Shown: piece by piece, positions 45,260-54,495 of the stretch | How positions within the stretch are numbered: the first letter of the stretch is position 1 | How the letters are laid out: each line of letters starts with the position of its first letter | Origin: Paenibacillus cookii | GTDB lineage: Bacteria > Bacillota > Bacilli > Paenibacillales > Paenibacillaceae | NCBI RefSeq assembly: GCF_018333375.1 | Contig: NZ_BORW01000003.1 | Coordinates: 186,001-250,000 of the forward strand | DNA length: 64,000 nucleotides | Direction: 5' to 3' | Position numbers and translations under genes: made by a program | The notes under the pieces: model-generated | The model's input: only the letters and a program-made list of their open reading frames with translations | Told to the model about the DNA's origin: nothing | Databases searched by the model: none

Positions 45260-47752
45260 TCAATGAAACGCCTTCCAAAACGCCCCTGTCGTATCGATCA
45301 AATCGCGGATTTGGGCAAAGGGGATCATAAAGGTTGGGAAACCTGCGGCATACGGGGCGATTTCGTACGGATCGAAAACAAGATGAAGGGCGTCTTCCGT
45401 CACGTAAAAGGATTGATCCGGCGAAATTCCTTGATAACTTCCGGGAAATACGTAAGCATATTGCGGGTCCTCCTCAATCTGCCTGCCGACGATGTCGCTC
45501 AGCCGCTTTACGTAATCGCTGCCGGGCTTAAACAAATCGTTGAGACGGAACATCCGCCCCGTCGCCAGATCGATCAAAGCAAATGCCTTTGTCGGCATGC
45601 CATGTGCCGCGCCAAGGGGATACCGGTATCCGTCCAGCTCCAGCACAAGCAGGTTTTGTTTATAAAACAGAACCTGAAAGTCGCCCGTATAGGTGTAGTC
45701 CAGCGTCTGATCCGCAGGAACGGGCTTTACCTGCGACAGCTCCTTCAATCTGGCATTCACCGACCGCTGGGCCGCCGGGTCTTTGATTCCTTCCACGACC
45801 GGATCATAAACCAGGTAATCCGGATTCGGCTTATATTTCTCCTCTTTCACGAGGTAGGGCGGCTGCAGCGGAATGACGGTGTTTTGCCGCCAAATGACCC
45901 GCCCGCTGCGGTCGATATAGGACAACCGCTGGTCGACGAATGCCTTGATCAGCCCTTCGTTTTCCCGCTCCAGGGTTCCGCTGCCGCCGACGCGAGGATA
46001 TCCCGGTGCCGGGTTTCCGGTCAAGTCGATGAAAAAAGTGTATCGCCCGTCGGAGGCCGACGCCAATCCGCCTCCGTAATTGGTTACGTCGCGATAGAGA
46101 AAATCGGTCAGCCTCCTGCCGTTCTCGTCCGCAATCGCATATAGCGAACCGATGTAGGGCTGCTGCGGATCGACGGCACGGCCGAGCGCAAACCGCCCTT
46201 CGTTCAAATCCCGGATATCGTCGTATTCCGGGCGGATCACCCATTCCCCTTGCCGGTCGATAACGCCGAATCTGGATTGGTAATCCTCGGCGGTATTAAC
46301 GATGGCACGGCCTTGATGGAACGGGAACGCCGAGGCGAAAGCGGCCGGGATCGCGACGCTGCCCTTCTCGTCGATGTACCCGTACTTCCCGCCGGCTACC
46401 TTTTGGAATGCAAGCAGCCCCTCTCCAATCGGGCCGACGTAAGCATAAGGGTACGTCGCCAGCCTGCGGCCGTTCCGGTCGATCAAGGCGTATTCGTTCT
46501 CTCGGATTTTGACGACGGCCTTGCCGCCGGAAAAATCGCCGGCTTCCGCAAATTGCGCAGCAATGGCTTCATGGCCCTCCGGATCCAGATAGCCGTACCG
46601 GCTGCTTCCATTCCCGCCGGCCGGGTCATTGAAGACGGCCCGGCCTTCATGCATATCCGCAATAAACGCATATGTTTTGCGGGTAAGCACCCGGCCCTCT
46701 TGATTGATCAGCGTGAAGCCTTGTTCGTCGTTCGCGACGGCCCGGCCCTCCGAAAAGGGATTGATCCACTGGTACCTTGGTTGAACGACAAAACGCCCCG
46801 CCGAATCGATCACCCCGTATTTCCCTCCTGCCGCGGCAACGGCAAGACCGTTCTGTTGAAAATCCCGGGCATCGTCGAACTGGGCCGGAATCACCAATTT
46901 ACCTTCGGCATCGATATATCCCCACTTCGTTCCGTGCGTCGTTTTCAGGGAAGCGGGAAACAACCCGGAAGGCCGCGGAAAGCGTCCGCTTCCGTGCAGC
47001 GCCTGCTCGATGTTCCGCTCGAGTTCGCGGAGCGTTTCCTTGGACGGATAGGGATCCGGAAAGGAAAGGGCCCGGCGTACCGAAGCCAGCGCGGGTTCCG
47101 GCATCCCGGCCCGATACTGGGCGTCCGCCAGGTAATACCAGTAAAAGGAATAATCCGGATGCTTCCGCGTCAGCCCTTCGTAATACCGCACCACGGTCGG
47201 AAAATAGTACCGGTACGCATCCGGCGCGGGAACAAACGCGCCCCGGCTCCACCGAACCACATCCACCCGGTATGCGTCCCCCGTATCATGAATCCAAAGG
47301 GCGATTTCGGCCTGTCCGTCCCGTCCGTTCGTCCCGGGCATATCCTCGACATGGACGAAGCTGAAGCTCATGCCAGGCGGGGCGGCATCGGTCAGGACTT
47401 CACCCGACCAGGCATAAACGGACAACTTCGACCAAATAGAACCGATCTGCCAACCGATGACTACATGGTTCGTTCCAGGCTGCAGGACCGGTGCGGCAGC
47501 CATGTAAGTGACGCCGTATCCCGGTCCCTTCATCCGGGCGGCAGCCTCGTAGCGCCCTTCCCGGTAAACAAGCACCATAACAAATAGTTCGCCTTGCAAA
47601 CGGTAAACCGCCGTGATTTCGGGAATTCGGTCTCCGGTCATATCGGCGGCAAGAACGGCCGGACGGGGCGCGGGACCGCCGATGTTCGCCAGTTCGGCGC
47701 CTTGCGGCAAATGCCGCCTGGCGATCTGGATCGGATGATCGTGTACGGACAT
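45260..47752 (-). CDS. WG-repeat protein with RsiV-like C-terminal domain
   Basis: About 830 residues without a signal peptide or membrane segment. The N-terminal 170 residues resemble an FG-GAP-like propeller strand (ADMTGDRIPEITAVYRL). A TPR-like stretch follows (SFYWYYLADAQYRAGMPEPA). WG repeats occupy about residues 285-590 (TKWGYIDAEGKLVIPAQFDD, GGKYGYIDEKGS, SRFGVIDRQGEWVIRPEYDD). The C-terminal 220 residues look like DUF4163/DUF3298, as found at the end of the anti-sigma factor RsiV and in the deacetylase PdaC. The ATG at 47752 has GGGAGG upstream. It follows the sigma factor gene by 101 bp on the same strand. Role unknown. Confidence 0.75.
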   Translation of the reverse strand: MSVHDHPIQIARRHLPQGAELANIGGPAPRPAVLAADMTGDRIPEITAVYRLQGELFVMVLVYREGRYEAAARMKGPGYGVTYMAAAPVLQPGTNHVVIGWQIGSIWSKLSVYAWSGEVLTDAAPPGMSFSFVHVEDMPGTNGRDGQAEIALWIHDTGDAYRVDVVRWSRGAFVPAPDAYRYYFPTVVRYYEGLTRKHPDYSFYWYYLADAQYRAGMPEPALASVRRALSFPDPYPSKETLRELERNIEQALHGSGRFPRPSGLFPASLKTTHGTKWGYIDAEGKLVIPAQFDDARDFQQNGLAVAAAGGKYGVIDSAGRFVVQPRYQWINPFSEGRAVANDEQGFTLINQEGRVLTRKTYAFIADMHEGRAVFNDPAGGNGSSRYGYLDPEGHEAIAAQFAEAGDFSGGKAVVKIRENEYALIDRNGRRLATYPYAYVGPIGEGLLAFQKVAGGKYGYIDEKGSVAIPAAFASAFPFHQGRAIVNTAEDYQSRFGVIDRQGEWVIRPEYDDIRDLNEGRFALGRAVDPQQPYIGSLYAIADENGRRLTDFLYRDVTNYGGGLASASDGRYTFFIDLTGNPAPGYPRVGGSGTLERENEGLIKAFVDQRLSYIDRSGRVIWRQNTVIPLQPPYLVKEEKYKPNPDYLVYDPVVEGIKDPAAQRSVNARLKELSQVKPVPADQTLDYTYTGDFQVLFYKQNLLVLELDGYRYPLGAAHGMPTKAFALIDLATGRMFRLNDLFKPGSDYVKRLSDIVGRQIEEDPQYAYVFPGSYQGISPDQSFYVTEDALHLVFDPYEIAPYAAGFPTFMIPFAQIRDLIDTTGAFWKAFH

Positions 47753-47853
47753 CTTGGGATAACCTCCCTTATTCAACAAGCTCCTTCGCCTAATCGTATG
47801 CGGCCAGCCGCCATATATGAGTTCTCCCGTCCAAAAACACTTTCGTAGAAGTA

Positions 47854-49077
47854 TTACTTCTTTATATACTCAACCATTTCCTTATGCAGTTCCAGCTCGG
47901 AACATTTGAAGATCCCATGAAAATCATGAGGATTACGCATCACTATGTTTAATGCATCAATTCCGTATTGTTCACATACAAATTCCACGAACAAATAGGA
48001 GAACTGGAATCCTTTCATCGTTTCGAAATCCCAGGTATCGTTATTTAATTCATCAAAGGATGGGATCGCCAAATTGCGGATCGCATCTTCCGTCGAACCT
48101 TTAATAAAGTCCTGAGTCATCTGTTTGGCTTCGAATCCGCCTATCCCCTGCCTGATCCATTTGGGAGCCATTGGATTAATGTCATTGATTAGCCACATGG
48201 TGAACAAATGGACCGTGCTTTTTAGGATGGATTGGTACGTATGTTCGGGTCCTGGATTCAACGGAGATACGATCTTAAGAATATGTCCTTCATATGTGCC
48301 CATAAACCAATTGGGTGCATCGGCTTCTCCTACAGCTTGATGAAACGTCGGCAGGTCAGGGTATATTTCAATAACGACTTTTCGTGATGGACGGTGATTG
48401 TATTTTGTCGAGATACGTTCTACATTATTGCTGAGTTCGGCGAACAAGTCATGTTGTACCTTCTTCAAACGATTACTCGAGTCCTCGTTGCCACCCTTAT
48501 CTACAATTGAAATCAAATCTTGAATAGACATGATGGCAATATCTCCCCATTCTTTGAGTTCTTTTTTTAGTCGTTCCAGTGACCTGTACAATCTGTTCTT
48601 TACTGCACTCTCACGCATCCCAACGATCTTGGAGATTTCAGACAACGTGCAGTCCACAAAAAAACGCAGGGCAATAATTTCTTGGTCTACCTCATCTAAT
48701 TTTTTTAGCGCCGCTCCGATATCAATCCGAAAATCAACATACTTCGTAAATTCAAGAGAGATCGACTGTGATTCGTAATCTTTAAAATCAAAAGGAGATT
48801 CTTTTTTTCGGGATAACTTCCGATATTCGTTTTTTACTGTATTCTGAGCAATCTTAAAAATCCACGTGAATAAATTAGAGGTACCTTTAAAGCTGTGAAT
48901 ATTTTCGGCAGCCTTTAAAAAAACCTGTTGAGTCATGTCTTCCGCAACCCGTGGGTTTAATTTCAGCGAGAAATATTGGCGGATTCGTTGACGATGCTGC
49001 TCATACGCTCTTTCAAAGCTTGTGGTGATCGCCTGTTCATCCGGATAAACAGGTTTTGTGTCATGAGCTCCTGACAT
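47854..49077 (-). CDS. ECF sigma factor fused to a degenerate peptidase-like domain
   Basis: A 407-residue protein. Residues about 20-90 form the sigma region 2 (AEDMTQQVFLKAAENI and TWIFKIAQNTVKNEYRKL). Residues 125-180 form region 4 (EIIALRFFVDCTLSEISKIVG, then SAVKNRLYRSLERL). The remaining half (200-407) resembles peptidase MA-like gluzincins: a beta region to residue 275, a helix with KSTVH at 286-290 where HExxH is expected, and WIRQGIGGFEA at 307-317 where WL.EGLA is expected. Both zinc-binding and catalytic residues are largely absent. Base composition is clearly lower in GC than the neighbours, which suggests recent acquisition. Confidence 0.75.
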   Translation of the reverse strand: MSGAHDTKPVYPDEQAITTSFERAYEQHRQRIRQYFSLKLNPRVAEDMTQQVFLKAAENIHSFKGTSNLFTWIFKIAQNTVKNEYRKLSRKKESPFDFKDYESQSISLEFTKYVDFRIDIGAALKKLDEVDQEIIALRFFVDCTLSEISKIVGMRESAVKNRLYRSLERLKKELKEWGDIAIMSIQDLISIVDKGGNEDSSNRLKKVQHDLFAELSNNVERISTKYNHRPSRKVVIEIYPDLPTFHQAVGEADAPNWFMGTYEGHILKIVSPLNPGPEHTYQSILKSTVHLFTMWLINDINPMAPKWIRQGIGGFEAKQMTQDFIKGSTEDAIRNLAIPSFDELNNDTWDFETMKGFQFSYLFVEFVCEQYGIDALNIVMRNPHDFHGIFKCSELELHKEMVEYIKK

Positions 49078-49177
49078 GGTGAAAACCTCCTCTTGATTTA
49101 CAATGAATTAGACACCAGAGGGAGCCAAAAAGCCACGTACATACAAAAAATATTATGTATTACACGTTCGGCAAACG

Positions 49178-49200
49178 AAAAAAAGCCGCAGTTCGCGGCT
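49178..49200 (-). terminator. Terminator after the mug gene
   Basis: Minus-strand stem AGCCGC with GCGGCT (49195-49200 and 49084-like arm 49184-49189) and a run of seven T residues (plus-strand A run 49178-49184). Confidence 0.75.
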
Positions 49201-49276
49201 AATTAAGCGTGTGCGTCCTTGTCGTTTTACATGTCCTGTCTGTCGTGTACGTTGAACCTTGAGCAAGGTACGCCTT

Positions 49277-49792
49277 TTACTCCCCGTGCTCCGCGATATA
49301 TTCCGCCAATCGGCGGTAGATCCCCACGATCTCCTCCATCGGCATCCGCACAAGACCGCTGGACGACGGAGCCACGAACTCGTGGATTTCCGGGATGACC
49401 GGGTCCGGTTGAAATCCCCAGTCCACTTTGCTTTTCTGGCTGTATTCGGTATAGACGCCTTTGCCGACAAAGCAAGCGACCTTCGGGCGATACTTCCGGA
49501 GCTTCGCGCGGAGAATTTCTCTGCCCTCGGCATATTCGCTGCGATCGATGTCATCGATTCCGCGCGTCGGTCTCGCAACGATATTGGTAAAGCCGTACCC
49601 CATTTTCAGCAGGTCCCGGTCCTCCGAGGCCTCGTAAAGCCGCGGCGTTAATCCCGCCCGGTACAATATCCGGTAAAAATGGTTGCGCGGATTGGCGTAA
49701 TGATGCCCGGTCTCTCCGGACCGCAGGCTCGGATTAAAGCCGATAAACAGGATGGACAACCCCATGTCCAGGTGATCCGGTATTTCCGGCAT
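49277..49792 (-). CDS. mug: Mismatch-specific uracil/thymine DNA glycosylase (Mug family)
   Basis: About 171 residues of the uracil-DNA glycosylase superfamily. The active-site motif is ILFIGFNPSLRSGETGHHYA, which has Asn in place of Asp as in Mug/TDG. The second motif is APSSSGLVRM near the C-terminus. It removes uracil, or thymine opposite guanine, in base excision repair. The ATG at 49792 has AGGAGG eight bases before it; a GTG at 49801 lies on the site itself. It is not in an operon with its neighbours. Confidence 0.92.
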   Translation of the reverse strand: MPEIPDHLDMGLSILFIGFNPSLRSGETGHHYANPRNHFYRILYRAGLTPRLYEASEDRDLLKMGYGFTNIVARPTRGIDDIDRSEYAEGREILRAKLRKYRPKVACFVGKGVYTEYSQKSKVDWGFQPDPVIPEIHEFVAPSSSGLVRMPMEEIVGIYRRLAEYIAEHGE

Positions 49793-50040
49793 CGCGCTCA
49801 CCTCCTTTGGATACGTTGGATTCGGAAAGGCATCGACCAGAGGACCGGTTTATTCCCGCCGTTCGGCTGTTGCCCGGTCCCCCGCCCCGCAAGCCTTAGG
49901 CTTATGATCATGGTATACCCCGGAGCAGCGACCTGCAACCAGATCATCCGAACCTTTAACACTAAATTAACATCCCCCTCCCTATAATGAAGTTGTCGCC
50001 AAAGTCCAGGGCCATGCGAATTGAATGAAGAAAAACATCT

Positions 50041-50140
50041 ACCGACGTACGTTCTCAGTAGACAGACCGCGTTTAGATGAAGGTTTTCCTGCAATATCAG
50101 GAAGCAATGGCTCTGCAGTTTATACTCTCTGATTTTATCA
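50041..50140 (+). repeat. Dispersed 100-bp repeat, copy A
   Basis: Without gaps it matches 61241-61340 at 85 of 100 positions. It lies 19 bases upstream of the sugar-binding lipoprotein gene at 50159. It ends in TGAT-TTT-ATCA, which is TGAT-ATG-ATCA in the other copy: the arms are conserved and the loop varies. It has no convincing coding potential. The rest of the gap from 49793 to 50158 shows no gene and is AT-richer. Confidence 0.8.
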
Positions 50141-50158
50141 GAAAGGGGTAACCTGATT

Positions 50159-51544
50159 ATGAAACAAAGAAAGCGCTATCAAATGATACTTGCCGCCTTT
50201 TTCCTCCTCTTCTCCACGGCGTTGTCCGCCTGCTCCTCGTCAAGCTCAACCGGCAGCGCTCCTCCGCCCACGGAAACCGCAAAAGACAGCGCCGAAGCAA
50301 CGCCAAGCCCTGCGGAAACGCCCAAAGAAACAACCGATGAACCGGTCACCATTAAAATTTTGTATCCTTGGGGGGCCGATGCCTTCGAGCAGCGGTACCG
50401 CGGAATCGAAAAGCTGCTTCCGAACGTGACGATCGAACTGGTCGATTCCCAGGCCCAGATGGATCCCCTCCAGGAGCTGAATGCCCAGAAAATCGTTCCC
50501 GACATCATTTTTGCAAACTGGGGGCTCGATGCCTTATACGAGCTGGACATGATCGAGCCGCTGGACGACCTGATTCAAAAACACCAGTTTGACCTGAAGG
50601 CGCTGGACCCTTCGCTCGTCGCTTCCATTCGCGCGATGGATCGCACGGGCCAAGGACGGATTCTCGGATTCCCCATTCAATACAGTCCATACGGTATTTG
50701 GTACAACAAAGAAGTGTTCGACAAATTCGGCATCGAATATCCCACGGAACGTTTGACCTGGGACGAGGTGGTCGAGCTTGCGAAGCAGATGACCGCGGAA
50801 CGCGACGGGGTTCAATACCGCGGATTGGAGATGGGACCCGGGCTCGCCTCGGGCGAGGTCACCGTTCCGTTGTCCCAGCTTGCGGTAAACTTGACCGATC
50901 CGGACACGGGCGAAGTGCTGATCGACAAAGAGCCGGCCGTGACGCGGTATTTTGAACTGATGAAAAAGATTTACGGCATTCCCGGCATTGTGAACGAAGA
51001 CCCGGAAGCCCGCAAGGATTATGAATTTCCAAAGAAAAACGTAGGCATGATCGTCTCTTGGATCGAATATTTGCGTTGGGGCGTCGGCGACCCCGAAGTT
51101 GCCGCGAACATGGAGGCGGCCCCGCTGCCGGTATGGGGGGACGGGGAAGAATCCGCTCCGCCGGCGGGAAGCAATCTGCTTGTCATTAACAAATACAGCG
51201 AGCATAAGGACGCGGCCTTCAAAGTGCTGGCGGCTTACCTGTCCCCTGAGCATCAGACGGAGCTCGCCAAAATCGGGGATGCCCCCCCGTTGTTCAATAA
51301 TAAAGACGTAATCAGCCACTTCGGCGAAAACGTGGAGGTGTTCCAAGGAAAAAACGTTGCCGCCTTTTACGAGACGTCCCCTGCTTTGCCTCCGGCGAAA
51401 ATCAGCACCTGGGACCCATACGTCGACATCGGGGGCTCCATGTTGAAGTTTTCCCAATCGGACATGGACATTGCATCGTTTTTGCGCCAGCTTAAAGAGG
51501 AATCCGAAATCAAGATCAAAGAAGCCAAAAAACAAAAGGAATGA
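50159..51544 (+). CDS. Extracellular sugar-binding lipoprotein
   Basis: A 461-residue family 1 substrate-binding protein. The signal ends in FSTALSAC with Cys25, followed by a Ser/Thr/Pro-rich linker. A two-lobed periplasmic-binding fold follows (LPDIIFANW-like, TGQGRILGFPIQYSPYGIWYN, LTWDEVVELAKQM). It binds an oligosaccharide or similar solute. There are no permease genes beside it, so it must use an ABC transporter encoded elsewhere. AAAGGGG lies eight bases before the ATG. It precedes a DUF4091 gene by 48 bp on the same strand, so the two are probably co-transcribed. Confidence 0.88.
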   Translation: MKQRKRYQMILAAFFLLFSTALSACSSSSSTGSAPPPTETAKDSAEATPSPAETPKETTDEPVTIKILYPWGADAFEQRYRGIEKLLPNVTIELVDSQAQMDPLQELNAQKIVPDIIFANWGLDALYELDMIEPLDDLIQKHQFDLKALDPSLVASIRAMDRTGQGRILGFPIQYSPYGIWYNKEVFDKFGIEYPTERLTWDEVVELAKQMTAERDGVQYRGLEMGPGLASGEVTVPLSQLAVNLTDPDTGEVLIDKEPAVTRYFELMKKIYGIPGIVNEDPEARKDYEFPKKNVGMIVSWIEYLRWGVGDPEVAANMEAAPLPVWGDGEESAPPAGSNLLVINKYSEHKDAAFKVLAAYLSPEHQTELAKIGDAPPLFNNKDVISHFGENVEVFQGKNVAAFYETSPALPPAKISTWDPYVDIGGSMLKFSQSDMDIASFLRQLKEESEIKIKEAKKQKE

Positions 51545-51592
51545 TGCGGCTTTCGGCTTAAGCAAACTCAAGCATAAAGAGGTGAATCCTGC

Positions 51593-53218
51593 TTGAAATA
51601 CCAGGTATTTAGCGCCAACGAATGGCTGTATCCCGATCAATCCGTCACGCATCCCTCCGAACATGAGCTTCAGATTCGAATCGCGGGAGCCCGGGGCTCT
51701 TATGCAGGCTGTCAGGTTCTCTTCAACGATTTGCCGGTTCATAAGGTTTTAAACTGGGCGGTTCATGACAACGGAAAAGGGCTGCGGAGCCTTTCCGCCC
51801 TTGCATCGGGCTTTAAGATCTACCGGCTGCTGGACGTGCAAGTGAACGAAAATACCGATATCGACGTATCTACCGTGCCCGTCGGGACGCCGGCTCCTCC
51901 TTACGTGACGCGCCAAGCCCCGTTCCGCGTGTACGATGCGCTGCTTCCGGTCGAGAAGCCGTGTGCCGCAAGGAACGCCGCCGAAGCCTACTACCTATGC
52001 TGGCACATTCCGGAAGAGGCTGCACCGGGCATTTACGGCGGGGACGTCACCCTGACGGTCGATGGTCAAACCTGTGTCATCCCCGTTCACATCGAGGTAT
52101 TTAAGGCCGTGATTCCTGCCCAAGGGCGGCTCCACGTCGCCAATTGGTTTTCGTCGCGCAACATCGCCGAGCGGCATGGCCTTGAGCCCTGGTCCGAAGC
52201 ATTTTGGTCGATGCTCGAACAATACGGGCTGGCGATGAGGCGCTGCCGTCAGACCCATTTCATGGTGAACGGCTCTTTTATCGACGTCACAGCCCTTGGC
52301 GATGGACGTTATGCCTTTGACTTCTCAAAAGCGGAACGGCTGATCACGCTGTTCCTCAAGCTTGGATTTACCCATATCGAAGGCGGACACGTGGCCGGAC
52401 GTGTGAATTGGGAAGATCCGACCTTCGTTTTGAATGCAGTTCCGGGCATCCAAGCCACCTCAAGAGAAGGGTACGCCTTTCTGTCCCAATATTTGAGCGC
52501 ATGGCGGGACTGGCTTGAAAAGAAAGGGTGGCTTTCGCTGCTCGTTCAACACGTTGCGGATGAGCCGATCGCGCCTTCGGCCGCGGACTATCGCATCCTG
52601 TCGGGGATCGTGCGCAAATGGCTGCCCGGGGTGCCGCTCATCGACGCCGTCATCGATACGGGCGTTGCCGGAGCCGTGGATGTCTGGGTTCCTACCAATA
52701 AGGAATACGAGCTCCGCCGGGAAGATTACGAGCGCTACCGGAGCTGCGGGGATACGCTGTGGTTTTATACGTGTTGGAATCCGGGCGGCGATTATTTGAA
52801 CCGCTTCCTCGACATTCCGCTTTTGAAGACGCGTTACCTTCATTGGGGCAACGCGAAGTACGGGCTGGACGGATATTTGCATTGGGGATTCAATTATTAT
52901 TTTCAAAACCAAGATCCGTTCGAGCTGACGAATCCGCTGCTTGCCCCCGACGTCCACGATCGGCGCGTACCTGCCGGAGATACCCACATCGTGTATCCTG
53001 GTTCCGACGGCCCGCTTCTCAGCATGAGGCTGGAAGCCATGCGCGCCGGCGTGGAGGATTACGAGCTGCTGCGGACTCTTCGGGATCATGACCCGGAGCT
53101 TGCCGAAGACATCCTTGCCTCCTGCATGAAAAGTTTTACGGAAGTCGACACGGACCCCGCCGCTTTTGACCGGGCTTACCGGCGGCTGCTGGAAGCGGTA
53201 TCGGCGTATGCGCCTTAG
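51593..53218 (+). CDS. DUF4091 glycoside-hydrolase-like protein
   Basis: A 541-residue protein. The N-terminal third is beta-rich with tandem jelly-roll-like segments. The C-terminal two thirds carry DUF4091-type features: an alpha/beta barrel with LGFTHIEGGHVAGRVNWE, VQHVADEPIAPSAADYRILS, and later HWGFNYYFQNQDP and VEDYELLRTLRDHDPE. DUF4091 proteins are related to glycoside hydrolases. It has no signal peptide, so it may act inside the cell on imported sugars. The start is a TTG at 51593 with GAGGTG upstream. It follows the solute-binding protein and is followed by a terminator. Confidence 0.8.
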   Translation: MKYQVFSANEWLYPDQSVTHPSEHELQIRIAGARGSYAGCQVLFNDLPVHKVLNWAVHDNGKGLRSLSALASGFKIYRLLDVQVNENTDIDVSTVPVGTPAPPYVTRQAPFRVYDALLPVEKPCAARNAAEAYYLCWHIPEEAAPGIYGGDVTLTVDGQTCVIPVHIEVFKAVIPAQGRLHVANWFSSRNIAERHGLEPWSEAFWSMLEQYGLAMRRCRQTHFMVNGSFIDVTALGDGRYAFDFSKAERLITLFLKLGFTHIEGGHVAGRVNWEDPTFVLNAVPGIQATSREGYAFLSQYLSAWRDWLEKKGWLSLLVQHVADEPIAPSAADYRILSGIVRKWLPGVPLIDAVIDTGVAGAVDVWVPTNKEYELRREDYERYRSCGDTLWFYTCWNPGGDYLNRFLDIPLLKTRYLHWGNAKYGLDGYLHWGFNYYFQNQDPFELTNPLLAPDVHDRRVPAGDTHIVYPGSDGPLLSMRLEAMRAGVEDYELLRTLRDHDPELAEDILASCMKSFTEVDTDPAAFDRAYRRLLEAVSAYAP

Positions 53219-53275
53219 GCAAATCGATTTCCCGTCATGATTTGCGCGCCTCGAAAGGCGGACCAAACCAAAAAC

Positions 53276-53317
53276 GGCTGTTCCGTCCGTAGTCTTGAGC
53301 TACGAAGGAACAGCCTT
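53276..53317. terminator. Terminator between DUF4091 and RpiR genes
   Basis: GGCTGTTCC (53276-53284) with GGAACAGCC (53307-53315), inner stem GTAG/CTAC. The T residues after the right arm are few. Confidence 0.65.
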
Positions 53318-53384
53318 GTTATTTCATGCCTGTCTGAACGCCGGAGAACCCTGGGGCCGACAACAGCCCCGACAAACCTGCAAG

Positions 53385-54245
53385 TCAATACAGCTTGTCC
53401 GAAGTCGCCTTGGCGGTAATTTCCCTGTATTTGATCGCTTGGTCTTTCATTCTTAACGATACGGCGACGTTCAGGATGTCGATGATCGCAAGCTGCGACA
53501 TTTTGGCCGCGAGCGAGCTGCCCTGCAGCGGATTTTCCCTGCCCACCACGATCAGGACGATATCCGCGATTTTCGTGATCGGCGAACGGGCGTTGCTTGT
53601 GACGGCAATGATGCGGGCACCCGCCTTTTTGGCGATGTTCAGGTTGTCGATCGTGTCTTTGGTGCTGCCCGAAATGGACAAGCCAACGGCGACGTCGCCT
53701 TTGTTCATCAGGGAAGCCTGCATCGCCTGAAAATGGGTGTCGCTGCTCGCCATGCTGTTTTTGCCGATTCGGGCAAAGCTGTGCGCTCCCTGGGCCGCAG
53801 TCAATCCCGACGAACCGACGCCGAAAAAATGAACGTTCGCGGCTTCCGCCAGCGCGTCGATCGCTTGGGTCAGCTGCTCCTCGCTGACAAGCTCCCTCGT
53901 CTGCTCCAGCGTCCGCAGATGCGTGCCGATTATCTTTTGGCTCAGCGTCAGCGGGTCGTCATCCTCGGCGATTTCCTCATGAATATGATCGGTCGGCTTC
54001 ACCAAGTCCTGGGCCAAAGACAGCTTGAAGTCCTGAAAGCCCTGGAATTTCATTTTCCGGCAAAAACGCAGCACCGTCGTCTCGCCTACTTCCGCCTTCT
54101 CCGCCAGCTCCGTCACCGAATCGTAAATCAAATCCTGGGCGTTTTCCAAAATATAATGCGCGACCTTCTGCTCGGTTTTCGTCAGGCCGTTCAAGTGGCT
54201 GCGGATGCTCAGCAGCGTTTTCCCCATTTCCTGTGCGCCCGGCAT
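53385..54245 (-). CDS. MurR/RpiR family transcriptional regulator
   Basis: About 286 residues. The N-terminal HTH_6 domain (LTKTEQKVAHYILENAQDL, SVTELAEKAEVGETTVLRFC) is followed by a SIS sugar-phosphate-binding domain (ANVHFFGVGSSGLTAAQGAHSF, VGLSISGSTKDTIDNLNIAK). It responds to a sugar phosphate, such as an amino-sugar phosphate. The ATG at 54245 follows GGGGAGG. Its target is not certain, and it faces the DUF4091 gene. Confidence 0.9.
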   Translation of the reverse strand: MPGAQEMGKTLLSIRSHLNGLTKTEQKVAHYILENAQDLIYDSVTELAEKAEVGETTVLRFCRKMKFQGFQDFKLSLAQDLVKPTDHIHEEIAEDDDPLTLSQKIIGTHLRTLEQTRELVSEEQLTQAIDALAEAANVHFFGVGSSGLTAAQGAHSFARIGKNSMASSDTHFQAMQASLMNKGDVAVGLSISGSTKDTIDNLNIAKKAGARIIAVTSNARSPITKIADIVLIVVGRENPLQGSSLAAKMSQLAIIDILNVAVSLRMKDQAIKYREITAKATSDKLY

Positions 54246-54439
54246 GTTTTCCTCCCCTTCCCGTACCATGTCAACGTTTCCAAAACGGCTCGCCCGGAAT
54301 ATGTTCATCTATTGTGCATATAAAGGTGAATTCCGCCTCTAAGTCAATCTTATTGTACCCGGTCGCAAACGCGGTTGGCAAGCGGAGGCGCGTATCCCCA
54401 GCCCTGAAACGGACCCTTTCCTCATCCCAAAAAAACAAG

Positions 54440-54467
54440 TTGCGAATCGAACTAAATATAGTAAAAT
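54440..54467 (+). promoter_or_regulatory. Promoter of the small lipoprotein gene
   Basis: TTGCGA (54440-54445) and TAAAAT (54462-54467) separated by 16 bp, about 28 bases before the start codon. Confidence 0.55.
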
Positions 54468-54495
54468 CTAGAAAAAAGCTCGGGTGGTGGATAGT

